A DNA stretch of 23,361 bases from CAXTEJ01 sp964243295 (GTDB taxonomy: Bacteria; Actinomycetota; Actinomycetes; Actinomycetales; Angustibacteraceae), in NCBI GenBank assembly GCA_964243295.1, contig CAXTEJ010000050.1, positions 1-23,361 of the forward strand. The letters run 5' to 3'. The position numbers and the translations under genes are program-made. Below the pieces are notes generated by a model. That model searched no databases. It was not told the DNA's origin and saw only the letters and a program-made list of their open reading frames with translations. Each line of letters begins with the position of its first letter. Position 1 is the stretch's first letter. Shown one piece after another: positions 14,196-22,670 of this stretch.

Positions 14196-14738
14196 TCACA
14201 GCCGCGCGACCAGCGCCTCGCTGAAGGTGGCCAGGTCGTCGGGGCCCCGGCTCGTGAGCAGCGGGCCCGCGCCGTGGTCGTCGACGACGAGCTCGCGGTC
14301 GACCCACGTCGCGCCGGCGTTGACGAGGTCGGTGCGAAGGCTCGGCCACGAGGTCAGGGTGCGACCGCGGACGCCGCGCGCCTCGATGAGGGTCCACGGC
14401 GCGTGGCAGATGGCGGCGACGGGCTTGCCGGACGCCAGGAAGTCCGAGACGAAGGCGACCGCGACCTCGTCGGTGCGCAGGGCGTCGGGGTTGGCGACGC
14501 CGCCGGGCAGCACCAGCGCGGCGTAGTCGTCGACGTCCGCGCCGTCGACCTCGACGTCGACGTCGACGTCGAACAGCTCGCCCCGGTCGAGGTGGTGGAA
14601 GGCCTGCACGGTGCCGGACGACGGGGCCAGCAGCACGGGCTGGGCGCCGGCTGCCTCGACCGCCTGCCACGGGTGGGTGAGCTCGACCTGCTCGAAACCC
14701 TCCGCTGCGACGAGGAAGGCGACCTTCTTCTGGCTCAC
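14196..14738 (-). CDS. DJ-1/PfpI (YhbO-like) family protein
   Basis: A 180-residue protein of the class I glutamine-amidotransferase-like fold. The nucleophile elbow AAICHAPW places Cys111-His112 where PfpI/YhbO proteins carry their catalytic pair. Glu16 in EGFEQVEL is the usual acidic partner, and VLPGGVANPDAL is the family loop. Members have been described as proteases, chaperones or glyoxal-type deglycases; which applies here cannot be read from sequence. The GTG at 14738 has GGAGG 7 nt upstream. A DVDVDVEV stretch (about 57-64) comes from a short GACGTC-type repeat in the DNA. The gene is upstream of pyk and downstream of gltD on the same strand. Confidence 0.9.
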   Translation of the reverse strand: MSQKKVAFLVAAEGFEQVELTHPWQAVEAAGAQPVLLAPSSGTVQAFHHLDRGELFDVDVDVEVDGADVDDYAALVLPGGVANPDALRTDEVAVAFVSDFLASGKPVAAICHAPWTLIEARGVRGRTLTSWPSLRTDLVNAGATWVDRELVVDDHGAGPLLTSRGPDDLATFSEALVARL

Positions 14739-14822
14739 GCTGGCACCTCCGCGGTGTGGGGAGGTCCCAGCGTGGCGCCGGCGCCGGGACGCCGCGAGCG
14801 CGCGCCCCGCTGCGGTGGCGCC

Positions 14823-14892
14823 CGGTCAGGCGGCGATCGGTCAGGCGGCGATCGGTCGGGCGGCCAGCGGTCAGGCGGCCAGCGGTCAGCGA
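14823..14892. repeat. 15-bp tandem repeat, four copies plus a degenerate fifth
   Basis: On the plus strand the unit is CGGTCAGGCGGCGAT. Copies lie at 14823-14837 and 14838-14852 (identical), 14853-14867 and 14868-14882 (ending CCAG, the third with one further change), then a degraded copy from 14883 that reaches the gltD stop. On the gltD strand each unit contains CGCC(T/C)GACCG, which resembles the last codons of gltD (CGCCTGATCG). The array may have grown from the end of that gene. It lies in the 154-bp gap between gltD and the DJ-1 gene. Confidence 0.85.
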
Positions 14893-16350
14893 TCAGGCGA
14901 CGAGCGGCCGGTCGGTGGGCCGCACCGGCGCGGGCAGCGTCGTCTCGCCGGTGAGGAAGCGGTCGACGGCCGCCGCGCACGAGCGGCCCTCGGCGATCGC
15001 CCACACGATGAGCGACTGGCCGCGCCCGGCGTCGCCGGCGACGAAGACGCCCGGCACCGAGGACGCGAACTGGTCGTCGCGGGCGACGTTGCCGCGGGCG
15101 TCGAGGTCGACACCCAGCTGCGCCAGCACCGAGTCGGGCTCGGGGCCGGTGAAGCCCATGGCAAGCAGCACCAGCTGGGCGGGGATCTGCCGCTCGCTGC
15201 CCGCCACCGGCTGGAACCGGCCGTCGACGAGCTCGACGTCGACGAGCTCGAGGGCGCTGACCTGACCGTCGGGCGTGCCGACCAGGCGCTGGGTGTTGAC
15301 CGCGTAGACCCGGTCGCCACCCTCCTCGTGGGCGCTCGCGACCCGGTAGGTCATCGGGTACGTCGGCCACGGCTGGGCACCCGGACGCTCCTGCGGCGGC
15401 CGCGGCATGATCTCCAGCTGGGTCACCGAGCGGGCCTGCTGCCGCAGGGCCGTGCCCAGGCAGTCGGCGCCGGTGTCGCCGCCGCCGATGATGACGACGT
15501 CCTTGCCCTCGGCGCTGACCAGGCCCGGCGCGTCCTCGCCGAGCGCTGCGCGGTTGGCTGGCGGGAGAAACTGCATCGCCTGCAGCACACCGCCGAGCTC
15601 GCGGCCGGGCACCGGCAGGTCACGGCCCACGGTCGAGCCGACGGCGAGCACGACGGCGTCGTAGCGGCTGCGCAGCTGAGGGCCGGTGATGTCGTCGCCG
15701 ATCGCGACGCCGGGGCGAAAGCGCGTGCCCTCGGCAGCCATCTGGGCGAGGCGGCGGTCGAGCACCGCCTTCTCCATCTTGAACTCCGGGATGCCGTAGC
15801 GCAGCAGCCCGCCGATCCTGTCGGCGCGCTCGTAGACGGCCACGGTGTGTCCCGCGCGCGTCAGCTGCTGGGCGACCGCGAGGCCGGCCGGGCCGCTGCC
15901 GACGACGGCGACGGTCTTGCCGGTGAGCCGCTCGGGCAGCAGCGGGGTGACCGCGTGGCGCGCGAACGCCTCGTCGGCGATCGAGACCTCGACCTGCTTG
16001 ATGGTGACCGGCGGCTGGTTGATGCCGAGCACGCAGGACGTCTCACACGGCGCGGGGCACAGCCGGCCGGTGAACTCAGGAAAGTTGTTGGTCGCGTGCA
16101 GGCGCTCGATGGCCTCCGACCAGTCGTCGCGCCACACCAGGTCGTTCCACTCGGGGATGAGGTTGCCGAGCGGACAACCGCTGTGGCAGAACGGGATGCC
16201 GCAGTCCATGCAGCGCCCGGCCTGGCGCCGCAGGGCACCCGCCGAGTTGGCCTCGTAGACCTCGCGCCAGTCCTGCAACCGGATGGGCACGGGACGCCGG
16301 GGCGGCAGCTCGCGCTCGCGGACGGTGAGAAAGCCCCTGGGGTCAGCCAC
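14893..16350 (-). CDS. gltD: Glutamate synthase (NADPH), small subunit
   Basis: A 485-residue flavoprotein that passes electrons from NADPH through FAD and Fe-S centres to GltB for making glutamate from glutamine and 2-oxoglutarate. The N-terminal Fe-S domain has Cys47, Cys50, Cys55 and Cys59 (CMDCGIPFCHSGC) and a second cluster, CPAPCETSC. The FAD-binding fold starts at VAVVGSGPAGLAVA and the NADPH-binding fold at VVIIGGGDTGADCLG. The C-terminal GVFVAGDAGRGQSLIVWA is the second FAD-contact motif. The GTG at 16350 is chosen because GGAGG lies 6 nt upstream. It overlaps the gltB stop by 8 nt, so the two subunits are translationally coupled. An open frame extending upstream to 16602 only shadows gltB. 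Confidence 0.96.
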   Translation of the reverse strand: MADPRGFLTVRERELPPRRPVPIRLQDWREVYEANSAGALRRQAGRCMDCGIPFCHSGCPLGNLIPEWNDLVWRDDWSEAIERLHATNNFPEFTGRLCPAPCETSCVLGINQPPVTIKQVEVSIADEAFARHAVTPLLPERLTGKTVAVVGSGPAGLAVAQQLTRAGHTVAVYERADRIGGLLRYGIPEFKMEKAVLDRRLAQMAAEGTRFRPGVAIGDDITGPQLRSRYDAVVLAVGSTVGRDLPVPGRELGGVLQAMQFLPPANRAALGEDAPGLVSAEGKDVVIIGGGDTGADCLGTALRQQARSVTQLEIMPRPPQERPGAQPWPTYPMTYRVASAHEEGGDRVYAVNTQRLVGTPDGQVSALELVDVELVDGRFQPVAGSERQIPAQLVLLAMGFTGPEPDSVLAQLGVDLDARGNVARDDQFASSVPGVFVAGDAGRGQSLIVWAIAEGRSCAAAVDRFLTGETTLPAPVRPTDRPLVA

Positions 16351-19300
16351 GAGAAGCCTCCGTGATGCGGGTCCAGACCTCGTCGCCGTCCAGGTCGAGC
16401 CCCTCGGCGCTCGCCTGGGCCCGCACCTGCACGACGATGCGGTAGTCGCGGGGCAGGATCTTGGTGAAGCGGGCTGCCGAGTCGTCCCAGTTCTCGAGCA
16501 GCGCCTGCGCGACCGTCGAGCCGGTCTCCTCCTGGTGGCGGACCACCAGCGCCCGCACCAGCTCGGCGTCGTCGCGGGTGAGCGAGCTGAGCTCGACCTC
16601 ACCGCTCGCCATGGTGCCGGGGTTCATGCGGCCGCGCTGCAGGTCGAGCACGTACGCCGTACCGCCCGACATGCCGGCCGCCACGTTGCGCCCGGTGGCG
16701 CCGAGCACGAGCACCGTGCCGCCGGTCATGTACTCGAGCGCGTGGTCGCCCACGCCCTCCACGACCGCGGTGGCGCCGGAGTTGCGGACGCAGAAGCGCT
16801 CGCCGGCGTTGCCCCGCACGAACACCTCGCCCGCCGTGGCGCCGTAGCAGACCACGTTGCCGGCGATGACGTTCTGCTCGGCCACCAACCGCGACGCGTG
16901 GTCGGGCCGGACGACGATCCGACCGCCCGAGAGCCCCTTGCCGACGTAGTCGTTGGCGTCGCCCAGCAGCCGCAGGGTGATCCCGCGAGGCAGGAACGCG
17001 CCCAGCGACTGTCCTGCCGAGCCCGTGAGCGTGACGTCGATCGTGTCGTCGGCCAGGCCCTGGGAGTGGCGCTTGGTCAGCTCGTGGCCCAGCATCGTGC
17101 CGACCGTGCGGTTGACGTTGCGGACGGGCAGCGTGATGCGGACCGGCTCGCGCCGCTCGAGGGCGTCGGCGGCCATCGAGATCAGCGTGTGGTCGAGCGC
17201 CTTCGCCAGCCCGTGGTCCTGGGTCTGCACCTGCCGGCGCGAGGCGTCGGGGGCGACGTCAGGCACGGCGAGGACCGGCGCGAGGTCGAGCCCGGAGGCC
17301 TTCCAGTGCTCGACGGCGCGGCGGGTCTCGAGCAGCTGCACCTGGCCGACCGCCTCGTCGAGGCTGCGCAGGCCCAGGGCCGCGAGGTTCTCGCGGACCT
17401 CCTCGGCGATGTACTCGAAGAACGTCTCGATGAACTCCGGCTTGCCCGAGAACCGCTTGCGCAGCTCCGGGTTCTGCGTCGCGACGCCCACCGGGCAGGT
17501 GTCGAGGTGGCAGACGCGCATCATGATGCAGCCGCTGACCACCAGCGGGGCCGTGGCGAAGCCGAACTCCTCGCCGCCGAGCAGCGCCGCGACCACGACG
17601 TCGCGGCCGGTCTTGAGCTGGCCGTCGACCTGCACGACGATGCGGTCGCGCAACCCGTTGAGCAGCAGCGTCTGCTGGGCCTCGGCGAGCCCGAGCTCCC
17701 AGGGCGCGCCCGCGTGCTTCAGGCTGGTCAGCGGCGCGGCGCCGGTGCCGCCGTCGTGGCCGGAGATGAGGACGACGTCGGCGTGGGCCTTGCTGACACC
17801 GGCCGCGACCGTGCCGACGCCGACCTCCGACACGAGCTTGACGTGCACGCGCGCCGCGGGGTTGGCGTTCTTCAGGTCGTGGATCAGCTGGGCGAGGTCC
17901 TCGATCGAGTAGATGTCGTGGTGGGGCGGCGGCGAGATCAGGCCGACACCCGGGGTGGAGTGCCGGGTGCGGGCGATCGCCGGGTAGACCTTGTGCGCGG
18001 GCAGCTGGCCGCCCTCGCCGGGCTTGGCGCCCTGCGCCATCTTGATCTGCAGGTCGTCGGCGTGGGTGAGGTAGAGGCTCGTGACGCCGAAGCGCCCCGA
18101 CGCGACCTGCTTGACGGCGCTGCGGCGCACCGGGTCGAGCAGTCGGTCGGCGTTCTCGCCGCCCTCGCCGGTGTTGGACCGGCCGCCGAGCCGGTTCATG
18201 GCCACGGCGAGCGTCTCGTGGGCCTCCTGGCTGATCGAGCCGTAGCTCATGGCGCCGGTGGAGAACCGCTTGACGATCTCGCTGACCGGCTCGACCTCCT
18301 CGAGAGGGATCGAGGTGACCTCGCCCGTGCGCAGCTCGAAGAGCCCGCGCAGCGTCATCAGCCGCGCGGCCTGCTCGTCGACGCGCTGGGTGTACTGCCG
18401 GAACACGTCGTAGCGGCGGGCCCGCGTGGCGTGCTGCAGCCGGAACACGGTCTCGGGGTCGAACAGGTGCGGCTCGCCCTCGCGGCGCCACTGGTACTCG
18501 CCACCCACGTCGAGGCGGCGGTGGGCCACCCGGACGCCGTCCGGCGGGTAGGCCGACGCGTGCCGGCGGGCGTTCTCGGCGGCGATGACGTCGAGTCCCA
18601 CGCCGCCGAGCTGGCTGGTGGTGCCGGTGAAGAACTCGGCGAGCAGGTCGCGCGAGAGCCCGATCGCCTCGAAGACCTGCGCGCCGCGGTAGGACGCGAC
18701 CGTCGAGATGCCCATCTTGCTCATGACCTTGAGCACGCCCTTGCCGAGCGCCTTGATGAGGTTGTGGACGGCGGCCTCGGGCGTGATGTCGCCGAGCCGG
18801 CCCTGGCGGGCGAGGTCCTCGACCGACTCCATGGCCAGGTAGGGGTTGACGGCGGCGGCGCCGTACCCGATGAGCAGGGCGACGTGGTGCACCTCGCGCA
18901 CGTCGCCGGCCTCGACGAGCAGGCCGACCGAGGTGCGGGTCTTGGCGCGGATGAGGTGGTGGTGCACGGCCGAGGTCAGCAGCAGCGAGGGGACCGGCGC
19001 GAGGTCACGGCCCGAGTCGCGGTCGGACAGCACGATGAACCGCGCGCCCGCCGCGATCGCCTCGGACACCTCGTCGAAGATCTCGTGCAGCCGGTCGCGC
19101 AGCGCCTCGCCGCCGCCGTTCACGTCGTACAGCCCCCGGACGACGACCGTGGCGTAGCCGGGCAGGTCGCCGTCGGCGTTGACGTGGACGATCTTGGCCA
19201 GCTCGTCGTTGTCGATGACCGGGAAGGGCAGGTGCACCTGGCGGCAGTGGGCCGGCGTGGCCTCGAGGGCGTTCTGCTCCGGCCCGATCGTCGTGCCCAG

Positions 19301-20896
19301 CGAGGTGACGAGCTCTTCGCGGATGGCGTCGAGCGGCGGGTTGGTCACCTGGGCGAACAGCTGGGTGAAGTAGTCGAACAGCAGCCGCGGCCGCTGCGAC
19401 AGCACCGCGATGGGTGTGTCGGTGCCCATCGAGCCGATCGGCTCGGCGGCGCTGCGGGCCATGGGGCCGAGCAGGATGCGCAGCTCCTCCTCGGTGTAGC
19501 CGAAGGTCTGCTGGCGGCGGGTGACCGAGGCGGGCGTGTGCACGATGTGCTCGCGCTCGGGCAGCTCGGCGAGGCTGATGCGGCCCGCGTGCAGCCACTC
19601 CTCGTAGGGGTGCTGCGCGGCGAGGTCGGCCTTGACCTCGTCGTCCTCGACGATGCGGCCGGCGTCGGTGTCGACCAGGAACATCCGGCCCGGCTGCAGC
19701 CGGCCCTTGCGGACGACCGACTCGGGGGCGAGGTCGAGCACGCCCACCTCGCTGGCGAGCACGACCAGGCCGTCGTCAGTGACCCAGTAGCGACCGGGGC
19801 GCAGGCCGTTGCGGTCGAGCACGGCGCCGATCTGGGTGCCGTCGGTGAACGTGACGCAGGCGGGCCCGTCCCAGGGCTCCATGAAGCTGGCGTGGAACTC
19901 GTAGAAGGCGCGACGGGCGGGGTCCATGTCGGCGTGGTTCTCCCACGCCTCGGGGATCATCATGAGCACCGAGTGCGGCAGCGACCGGCCGCCGAGGTGC
20001 AGCAGCTCGAGCACCTCGTCGAAGGACGCCGAGTCGCTGGCGCCGGGGGTGCACAGCGGGGCCAGCCGCGACAGGTCGCCGGGGATGAGGTCGCTGCTGA
20101 TCTGGCTCTCGCGGGCGGCCATCCAGTTGCGGTTGCCCTTGACGGTGTTGATCTCGCCGTTGTGGGCGATCAGCCGGAAGGGGTGGGCGAGCGGCCACGA
20201 GGGGAAGGTGTTGGTGGAGAACCGCGAGTGCACGAGCGCGAGCCGGCTGGCGAACCGCCGCTCGGACAGGTCCGGGAAGAACGGCTCGAGCTGACCGGTG
20301 GTGAGCATGCCCTTGTAGACCAGGGTGCGGCACGACAGCGAGGGGAAGTAGAGCTCGAGCTCGCGCTCGGCTCGCTTGCGGACGCAGAAGGCGAGCCGCT
20401 CGAGCTCGAGGCCGTCCAGCCCGGCGGGCGAGGCGAGGAACACCTGCGCGAAGTGCGGCATGCACTGGCGGGCCACCTCGCCGACGAGGTCGGCCGTGAC
20501 CGGCACGTCGCGCCAGCCGAGCACCTCCAGGCCCTCCTGCTCGGCGACCGAGGCCAACGCGGCTAGGACGTCGGCGCGCTCGTCGGCGTCGACCGGCAGG
20601 AAGGCGTTACCGACGGCGTAGGCGCCCGCGGCGGGCAGCGTGAAGTCGACGCTGGCGCGCAGGAACGCGTCGGGCACCTGGGTGAGGATGCCGGCGCCGT
20701 CGCCCACCGAGGGGTCGGCGCCGGTGGCGCCGCGGTGGTCGAGGTTGCGCAGGGCGGTCAGGGCGTGGTCGACGATGTCGTGGCTCGCGTGACCGCGCAG
20801 GGTGGCGACGAACGCCACACCGCACGCGTCGTGCTCGTGCTCACCGTCGTACAGGCCGGAGGCCGCCGGACGCGCCGAGAAGCTGGAGAGGCTCAT
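16343..20896 (-). CDS. gltB: Glutamate synthase, large subunit
   Basis: A 1517-residue ferredoxin/NADPH-type glutamate synthase alpha chain, full length for the family. A short propeptide ends at EHDA, leaving Cys25 (CGVAFVATLRG) as the N-terminal nucleophile of the class II glutaminase domain. A central domain precedes the FMN barrel (EGGQLPAHKVYPAIARTRHS, SPPPHHDIYSIEDL, about 870-1240). The 3Fe-4S cysteines are in CIMMRVCHLDTCPVG (about 1120-1133). The C-terminal GXGXG beta-helix follows (GKGLSGGRIVVRPDH, GGTAYVLDL). The ATG at 20896 has GAAGGA 8 nt upstream; the GTG at 20902 would be only 2 nt from that site. It is the first gene of gltBD, with its own promoter just after lgt. Confidence 0.97.
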   Translation of the reverse strand: MSLSSFSARPAASGLYDGEHEHDACGVAFVATLRGHASHDIVDHALTALRNLDHRGATGADPSVGDGAGILTQVPDAFLRASVDFTLPAAGAYAVGNAFLPVDADERADVLAALASVAEQEGLEVLGWRDVPVTADLVGEVARQCMPHFAQVFLASPAGLDGLELERLAFCVRKRAERELELYFPSLSCRTLVYKGMLTTGQLEPFFPDLSERRFASRLALVHSRFSTNTFPSWPLAHPFRLIAHNGEINTVKGNRNWMAARESQISSDLIPGDLSRLAPLCTPGASDSASFDEVLELLHLGGRSLPHSVLMMIPEAWENHADMDPARRAFYEFHASFMEPWDGPACVTFTDGTQIGAVLDRNGLRPGRYWVTDDGLVVLASEVGVLDLAPESVVRKGRLQPGRMFLVDTDAGRIVEDDEVKADLAAQHPYEEWLHAGRISLAELPEREHIVHTPASVTRRQQTFGYTEEELRILLGPMARSAAEPIGSMGTDTPIAVLSQRPRLLFDYFTQLFAQVTNPPLDAIREELVTSLGTTIGPEQNALEATPAHCRQVHLPFPVIDNDELAKIVHVNADGDLPGYATVVVRGLYDVNGGGEALRDRLHEIFDEVSEAIAAGARFIVLSDRDSGRDLAPVPSLLLTSAVHHHLIRAKTRTSVGLLVEAGDVREVHHVALLIGYGAAAVNPYLAMESVEDLARQGRLGDITPEAAVHNLIKALGKGVLKVMSKMGISTVASYRGAQVFEAIGLSRDLLAEFFTGTTSQLGGVGLDVIAAENARRHASAYPPDGVRVAHRRLDVGGEYQWRREGEPHLFDPETVFRLQHATRARRYDVFRQYTQRVDEQAARLMTLRGLFELRTGEVTSIPLEEVEPVSEIVKRFSTGAMSYGSISQEAHETLAVAMNRLGGRSNTGEGGENADRLLDPVRRSAVKQVASGRFGVTSLYLTHADDLQIKMAQGAKPGEGGQLPAHKVYPAIARTRHSTPGVGLISPPPHHDIYSIEDLAQLIHDLKNANPAARVHVKLVSEVGVGTVAAGVSKAHADVVLISGHDGGTGAAPLTSLKHAGAPWELGLAEAQQTLLLNGLRDRIVVQVDGQLKTGRDVVVAALLGGEEFGFATAPLVVSGCIMMRVCHLDTCPVGVATQNPELRKRFSGKPEFIETFFEYIAEEVRENLAALGLRSLDEAVGQVQLLETRRAVEHWKASGLDLAPVLAVPDVAPDASRRQVQTQDHGLAKALDHTLISMAADALERREPVRITLPVRNVNRTVGTMLGHELTKRHSQGLADDTIDVTLTGSAGQSLGAFLPRGITLRLLGDANDYVGKGLSGGRIVVRPDHASRLVAEQNVIAGNVVCYGATAGEVFVRGNAGERFCVRNSGATAVVEGVGDHALEYMTGGTVLVLGATGRNVAAGMSGGTAYVLDLQRGRMNPGTMASGEVELSSLTRDDAELVRALVVRHQEETGSTVAQALLENWDDSAARFTKILPRDYRIVVQVRAQASAEGLDLDGDEVWTRITEASRG

Positions 20897-20978
20897 GCAC
20901 ACCGTCCTTCACGAGTTCTGCTGCCCGAGGAGTCTCGGGGTGTTCCGCGTGGACGGCGTCGGCCTGGCGGTCTCATGA

Positions 20979-21007
20979 ACTCTAGCCGAGGGTTACGGCC
21001 AGGTTAA
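20979..21007 (-). promoter_or_regulatory. gltBD promoter overlapping the lgt stop codon
   Basis: TTAACC (21007-21002, minus strand), a 17-nt spacer and TAGAGT (20984-20979). The -35 hexamer overlaps the TAA stop of lgt (21006-21004), so gltBD can be transcribed separately from trpBA-lgt. The spacer carries GTAAC (20996-20992), 11 bp from TTAAC, which is a weaker echo of the GlnR-like elements at livK and livH. Confidence 0.5.
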
Positions 21008-21843
21008 GCGTCTTGCGCCATGGCCACCGTGTCCACGTGGTGAGATCTCCGGCGGGCGGCCCTGGTCGCCAGCAGGAAACCCGCCAGGGCGCCCAGACCG
21101 ACCACGAGAGAGGTCCACTCGTTGAGCCGCAGCCCCAGGATCTGGTTGGCCGGGTCGATGCGCAGCGACTCGAACCAGCCCCGCCCGATGCAGTAGAGCA
21201 GCACGTACAGCGCCACCGAGCGGCCGTGGGTCAGGCCGTACCGACGGTCGAGGACGACGACGGCGGCGGCCACGAGCAGGCACCACAGCAGCTCGTACAG
21301 GAACGTCGGGTGGTAGGTGGCGTACTGGGCGTAGCCCGCCGGACGGTGCTCGGGGGAGATCTGCAGACCCCACGGCAGCGTGGTCGGGCGGCCGAACAGC
21401 TCCTGGTTGAACCAGTTGCCGAGGCGGCCGGTGGCCTGCGCCACCGCGACGCCGGGCGCGGCCGAGTCGGCGAAGTCGACGAACGACCAGCCGCGGCGGC
21501 GGCAGCAGAGGAAGGCGCCGAGCGCGCCCGCCGCGATGGCACCCCAGATGCCGAGCCCGCCGTTCCAGATCTTCAGCGCGTCGACGGGGTGGCCGCCCTC
21601 GCCGAAGTAGGCCTGCGGCGAGGTGATGACGTGGTAGATCCGTGCGCCGACGATCCCGAACGGCACGCCCCAGCCGGCGATGTCGGTGACGGCACCCGGC
21701 GGCCCGCCGCGCGCGACGAACCGCCGCTCGGCGATCACCACCGCGATGACGATGCCCGCGAGGATGCACACGGCGTAGGCGCGGACCGGCAGCGGGCCGA
21801 GGTGCCACACGCCCTGCTCCGGGCTGGGGATGAACGACCTCAC
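21004..21843 (-). CDS. lgt: Prolipoprotein diacylglyceryl transferase
   Basis: A 279-residue membrane enzyme that moves diacylglycerol from phosphatidylglycerol to the lipobox Cys of prolipoproteins, the first step of lipoprotein maturation. There are about seven membrane segments. The Lgt signature GRLGNWFNQELFG (139-151) contains the essential Arg, and Tyr23 matches the E. coli active-site Tyr region. The E. coli HGG motif reads NGG here (about 94-96). The GTG at 21843 overlaps the trpA stop as GTGA. There is no clear Shine-Dalgarno sequence, so translation probably depends on coupling to trpA. The N terminus RSFIPSPEQGVWHLGPLPVRAYA agrees with homologues. LivK in this window is a likely substrate. 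Confidence 0.95.
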   Translation of the reverse strand: MRSFIPSPEQGVWHLGPLPVRAYAVCILAGIVIAVVIAERRFVARGGPPGAVTDIAGWGVPFGIVGARIYHVITSPQAYFGEGGHPVDALKIWNGGLGIWGAIAAGALGAFLCCRRRGWSFVDFADSAAPGVAVAQATGRLGNWFNQELFGRPTTLPWGLQISPEHRPAGYAQYATYHPTFLYELLWCLLVAAAVVVLDRRYGLTHGRSVALYVLLYCIGRGWFESLRIDPANQILGLRLNEWTSLVVGLGALAGFLLATRAARRRSHHVDTVAMAQDA

Positions 21844-22670
21844 GCGGGCACGCCCGACCGGGCGCTGGACCGGACGCCCTCGGCGAGCTCGGCCGCGAGC
21901 CGGCGCACCGCCTCGATCCCCTCGGCAGGTGACGGCGCGTCGGCGAGGACGCGCACGAGCGCCGTGCCCACGATCACGCCGTCGGCGAAGTCCGCGACCT
22001 GCGCCGCCTGGGCGCCGTCGGAGACGCCGAGCCCGACGCACACCGGCACGTCGGTGACGGCGCGGGTGCGCTCGACGAGCACCTTCGCGGCGTCGCCGAC
22101 GGTGGCGCGGGTGCCCGTCACGCCCATGGTGCTGGCGGCGTAGACGAAGCCGCGGCAGGCGCGGGTCGTGCTCACCAGCCGCTCGTCGGTCGAGCTGGGG
22201 GCCACGAGGAAGACGCGGTCGAGGCCGTGCTCGTCGGACGCCGCGACCCAGCCCTGCGCCTCCTCGGGGATGAGGTCGGGCGTGATCAGCCCGGCTCCCC
22301 CGGCAGCGGCGAGGTCGCGCGCGAACGCGGGCACGCCGTAGCGGTCGACGAGGTTCCAGTACGTCATCACCAGCGCGGGCGCACCCGCGCGTGCCACCGC
22401 GCCGGCCGCGGCGATGGCGTCGCGGGGGCGGGCCCCGGCCCGCAGCGCCCCCTCGGCGGCGGCCTGGATGACCGGGCCGTCCATGACGGGGTCGGAGTAG
22501 GGGACGCCGACCTCGACGACGTCGACGCCGGCCTCGACCATGGCCACCATCGCGGCCACCGACGTGCCGACGTCCGGGAAGCCGACGGGGAGGTAGCCCA
22601 CCAGGGCGGCGCGGCCCTCGGCGCGAGCCGCCGCCAGGACCGCCCCGACGCCTGTCGCGCCCGTGCTCAC
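21840..22670 (-). CDS. trpA: Tryptophan synthase, alpha subunit
   Basis: A 276-residue TIM-barrel enzyme that cleaves indole-3-glycerol phosphate to indole and glyceraldehyde 3-phosphate and channels indole to TrpB. The catalytic acids are Glu53 (VVEVGVPYSDP) and Asp64 (DPVMDGP), equivalent to E. coli Glu49 and Asp60. Further motifs are ALVMTYWN, GLITPDLIPEE, GFVYAASTMGVTG and the phosphate-binding VGLGVSDGAQ and FADGVIVGTALV. The GTG at 22670 has GGGAG 7 nt upstream and overlaps the trpB stop as GTGA. The gene overlaps lgt in the same way, so trpB-trpA-lgt form one coupled unit. Confidence 0.97.
   Translation of the reverse strand: MSTGATGVGAVLAAARAEGRAALVGYLPVGFPDVGTSVAAMVAMVEAGVDVVEVGVPYSDPVMDGPVIQAAAEGALRAGARPRDAIAAAGAVARAGAPALVMTYWNLVDRYGVPAFARDLAAAGGAGLITPDLIPEEAQGWVAASDEHGLDRVFLVAPSSTDERLVSTTRACRGFVYAASTMGVTGTRATVGDAAKVLVERTRAVTDVPVCVGLGVSDGAQAAQVADFADGVIVGTALVRVLADAPSPAEGIEAVRRLAAELAEGVRSSARSGVPA

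Noticed and set aside
14544..14572. GACGTC-type hexamer repeat as a regulatory site cluster
   Set aside because: It lies inside the DJ-1 gene and encodes the DVDVDVEV stretch in frame. Simple coding repetition explains it.
14823..14892. Short regular repeats as a CRISPR-like array
   Set aside because: The units are only 15 bp and directly adjacent without spacers, and there are no cas genes nearby. They form a simple tandem repeat.
16283..20566. A 1427-codon open frame on the plus strand opposite gltB and gltD
   Set aside because: Same reason: it shadows GltB, which has full-length family motifs, and its composition is not protein-like.
20897..21003. A riboswitch or attenuator before gltB
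   Set aside because: The leader is short, with no recognisable glutamine-riboswitch features or leader peptide. Only the promoter and a ribosome-binding site can be supported.
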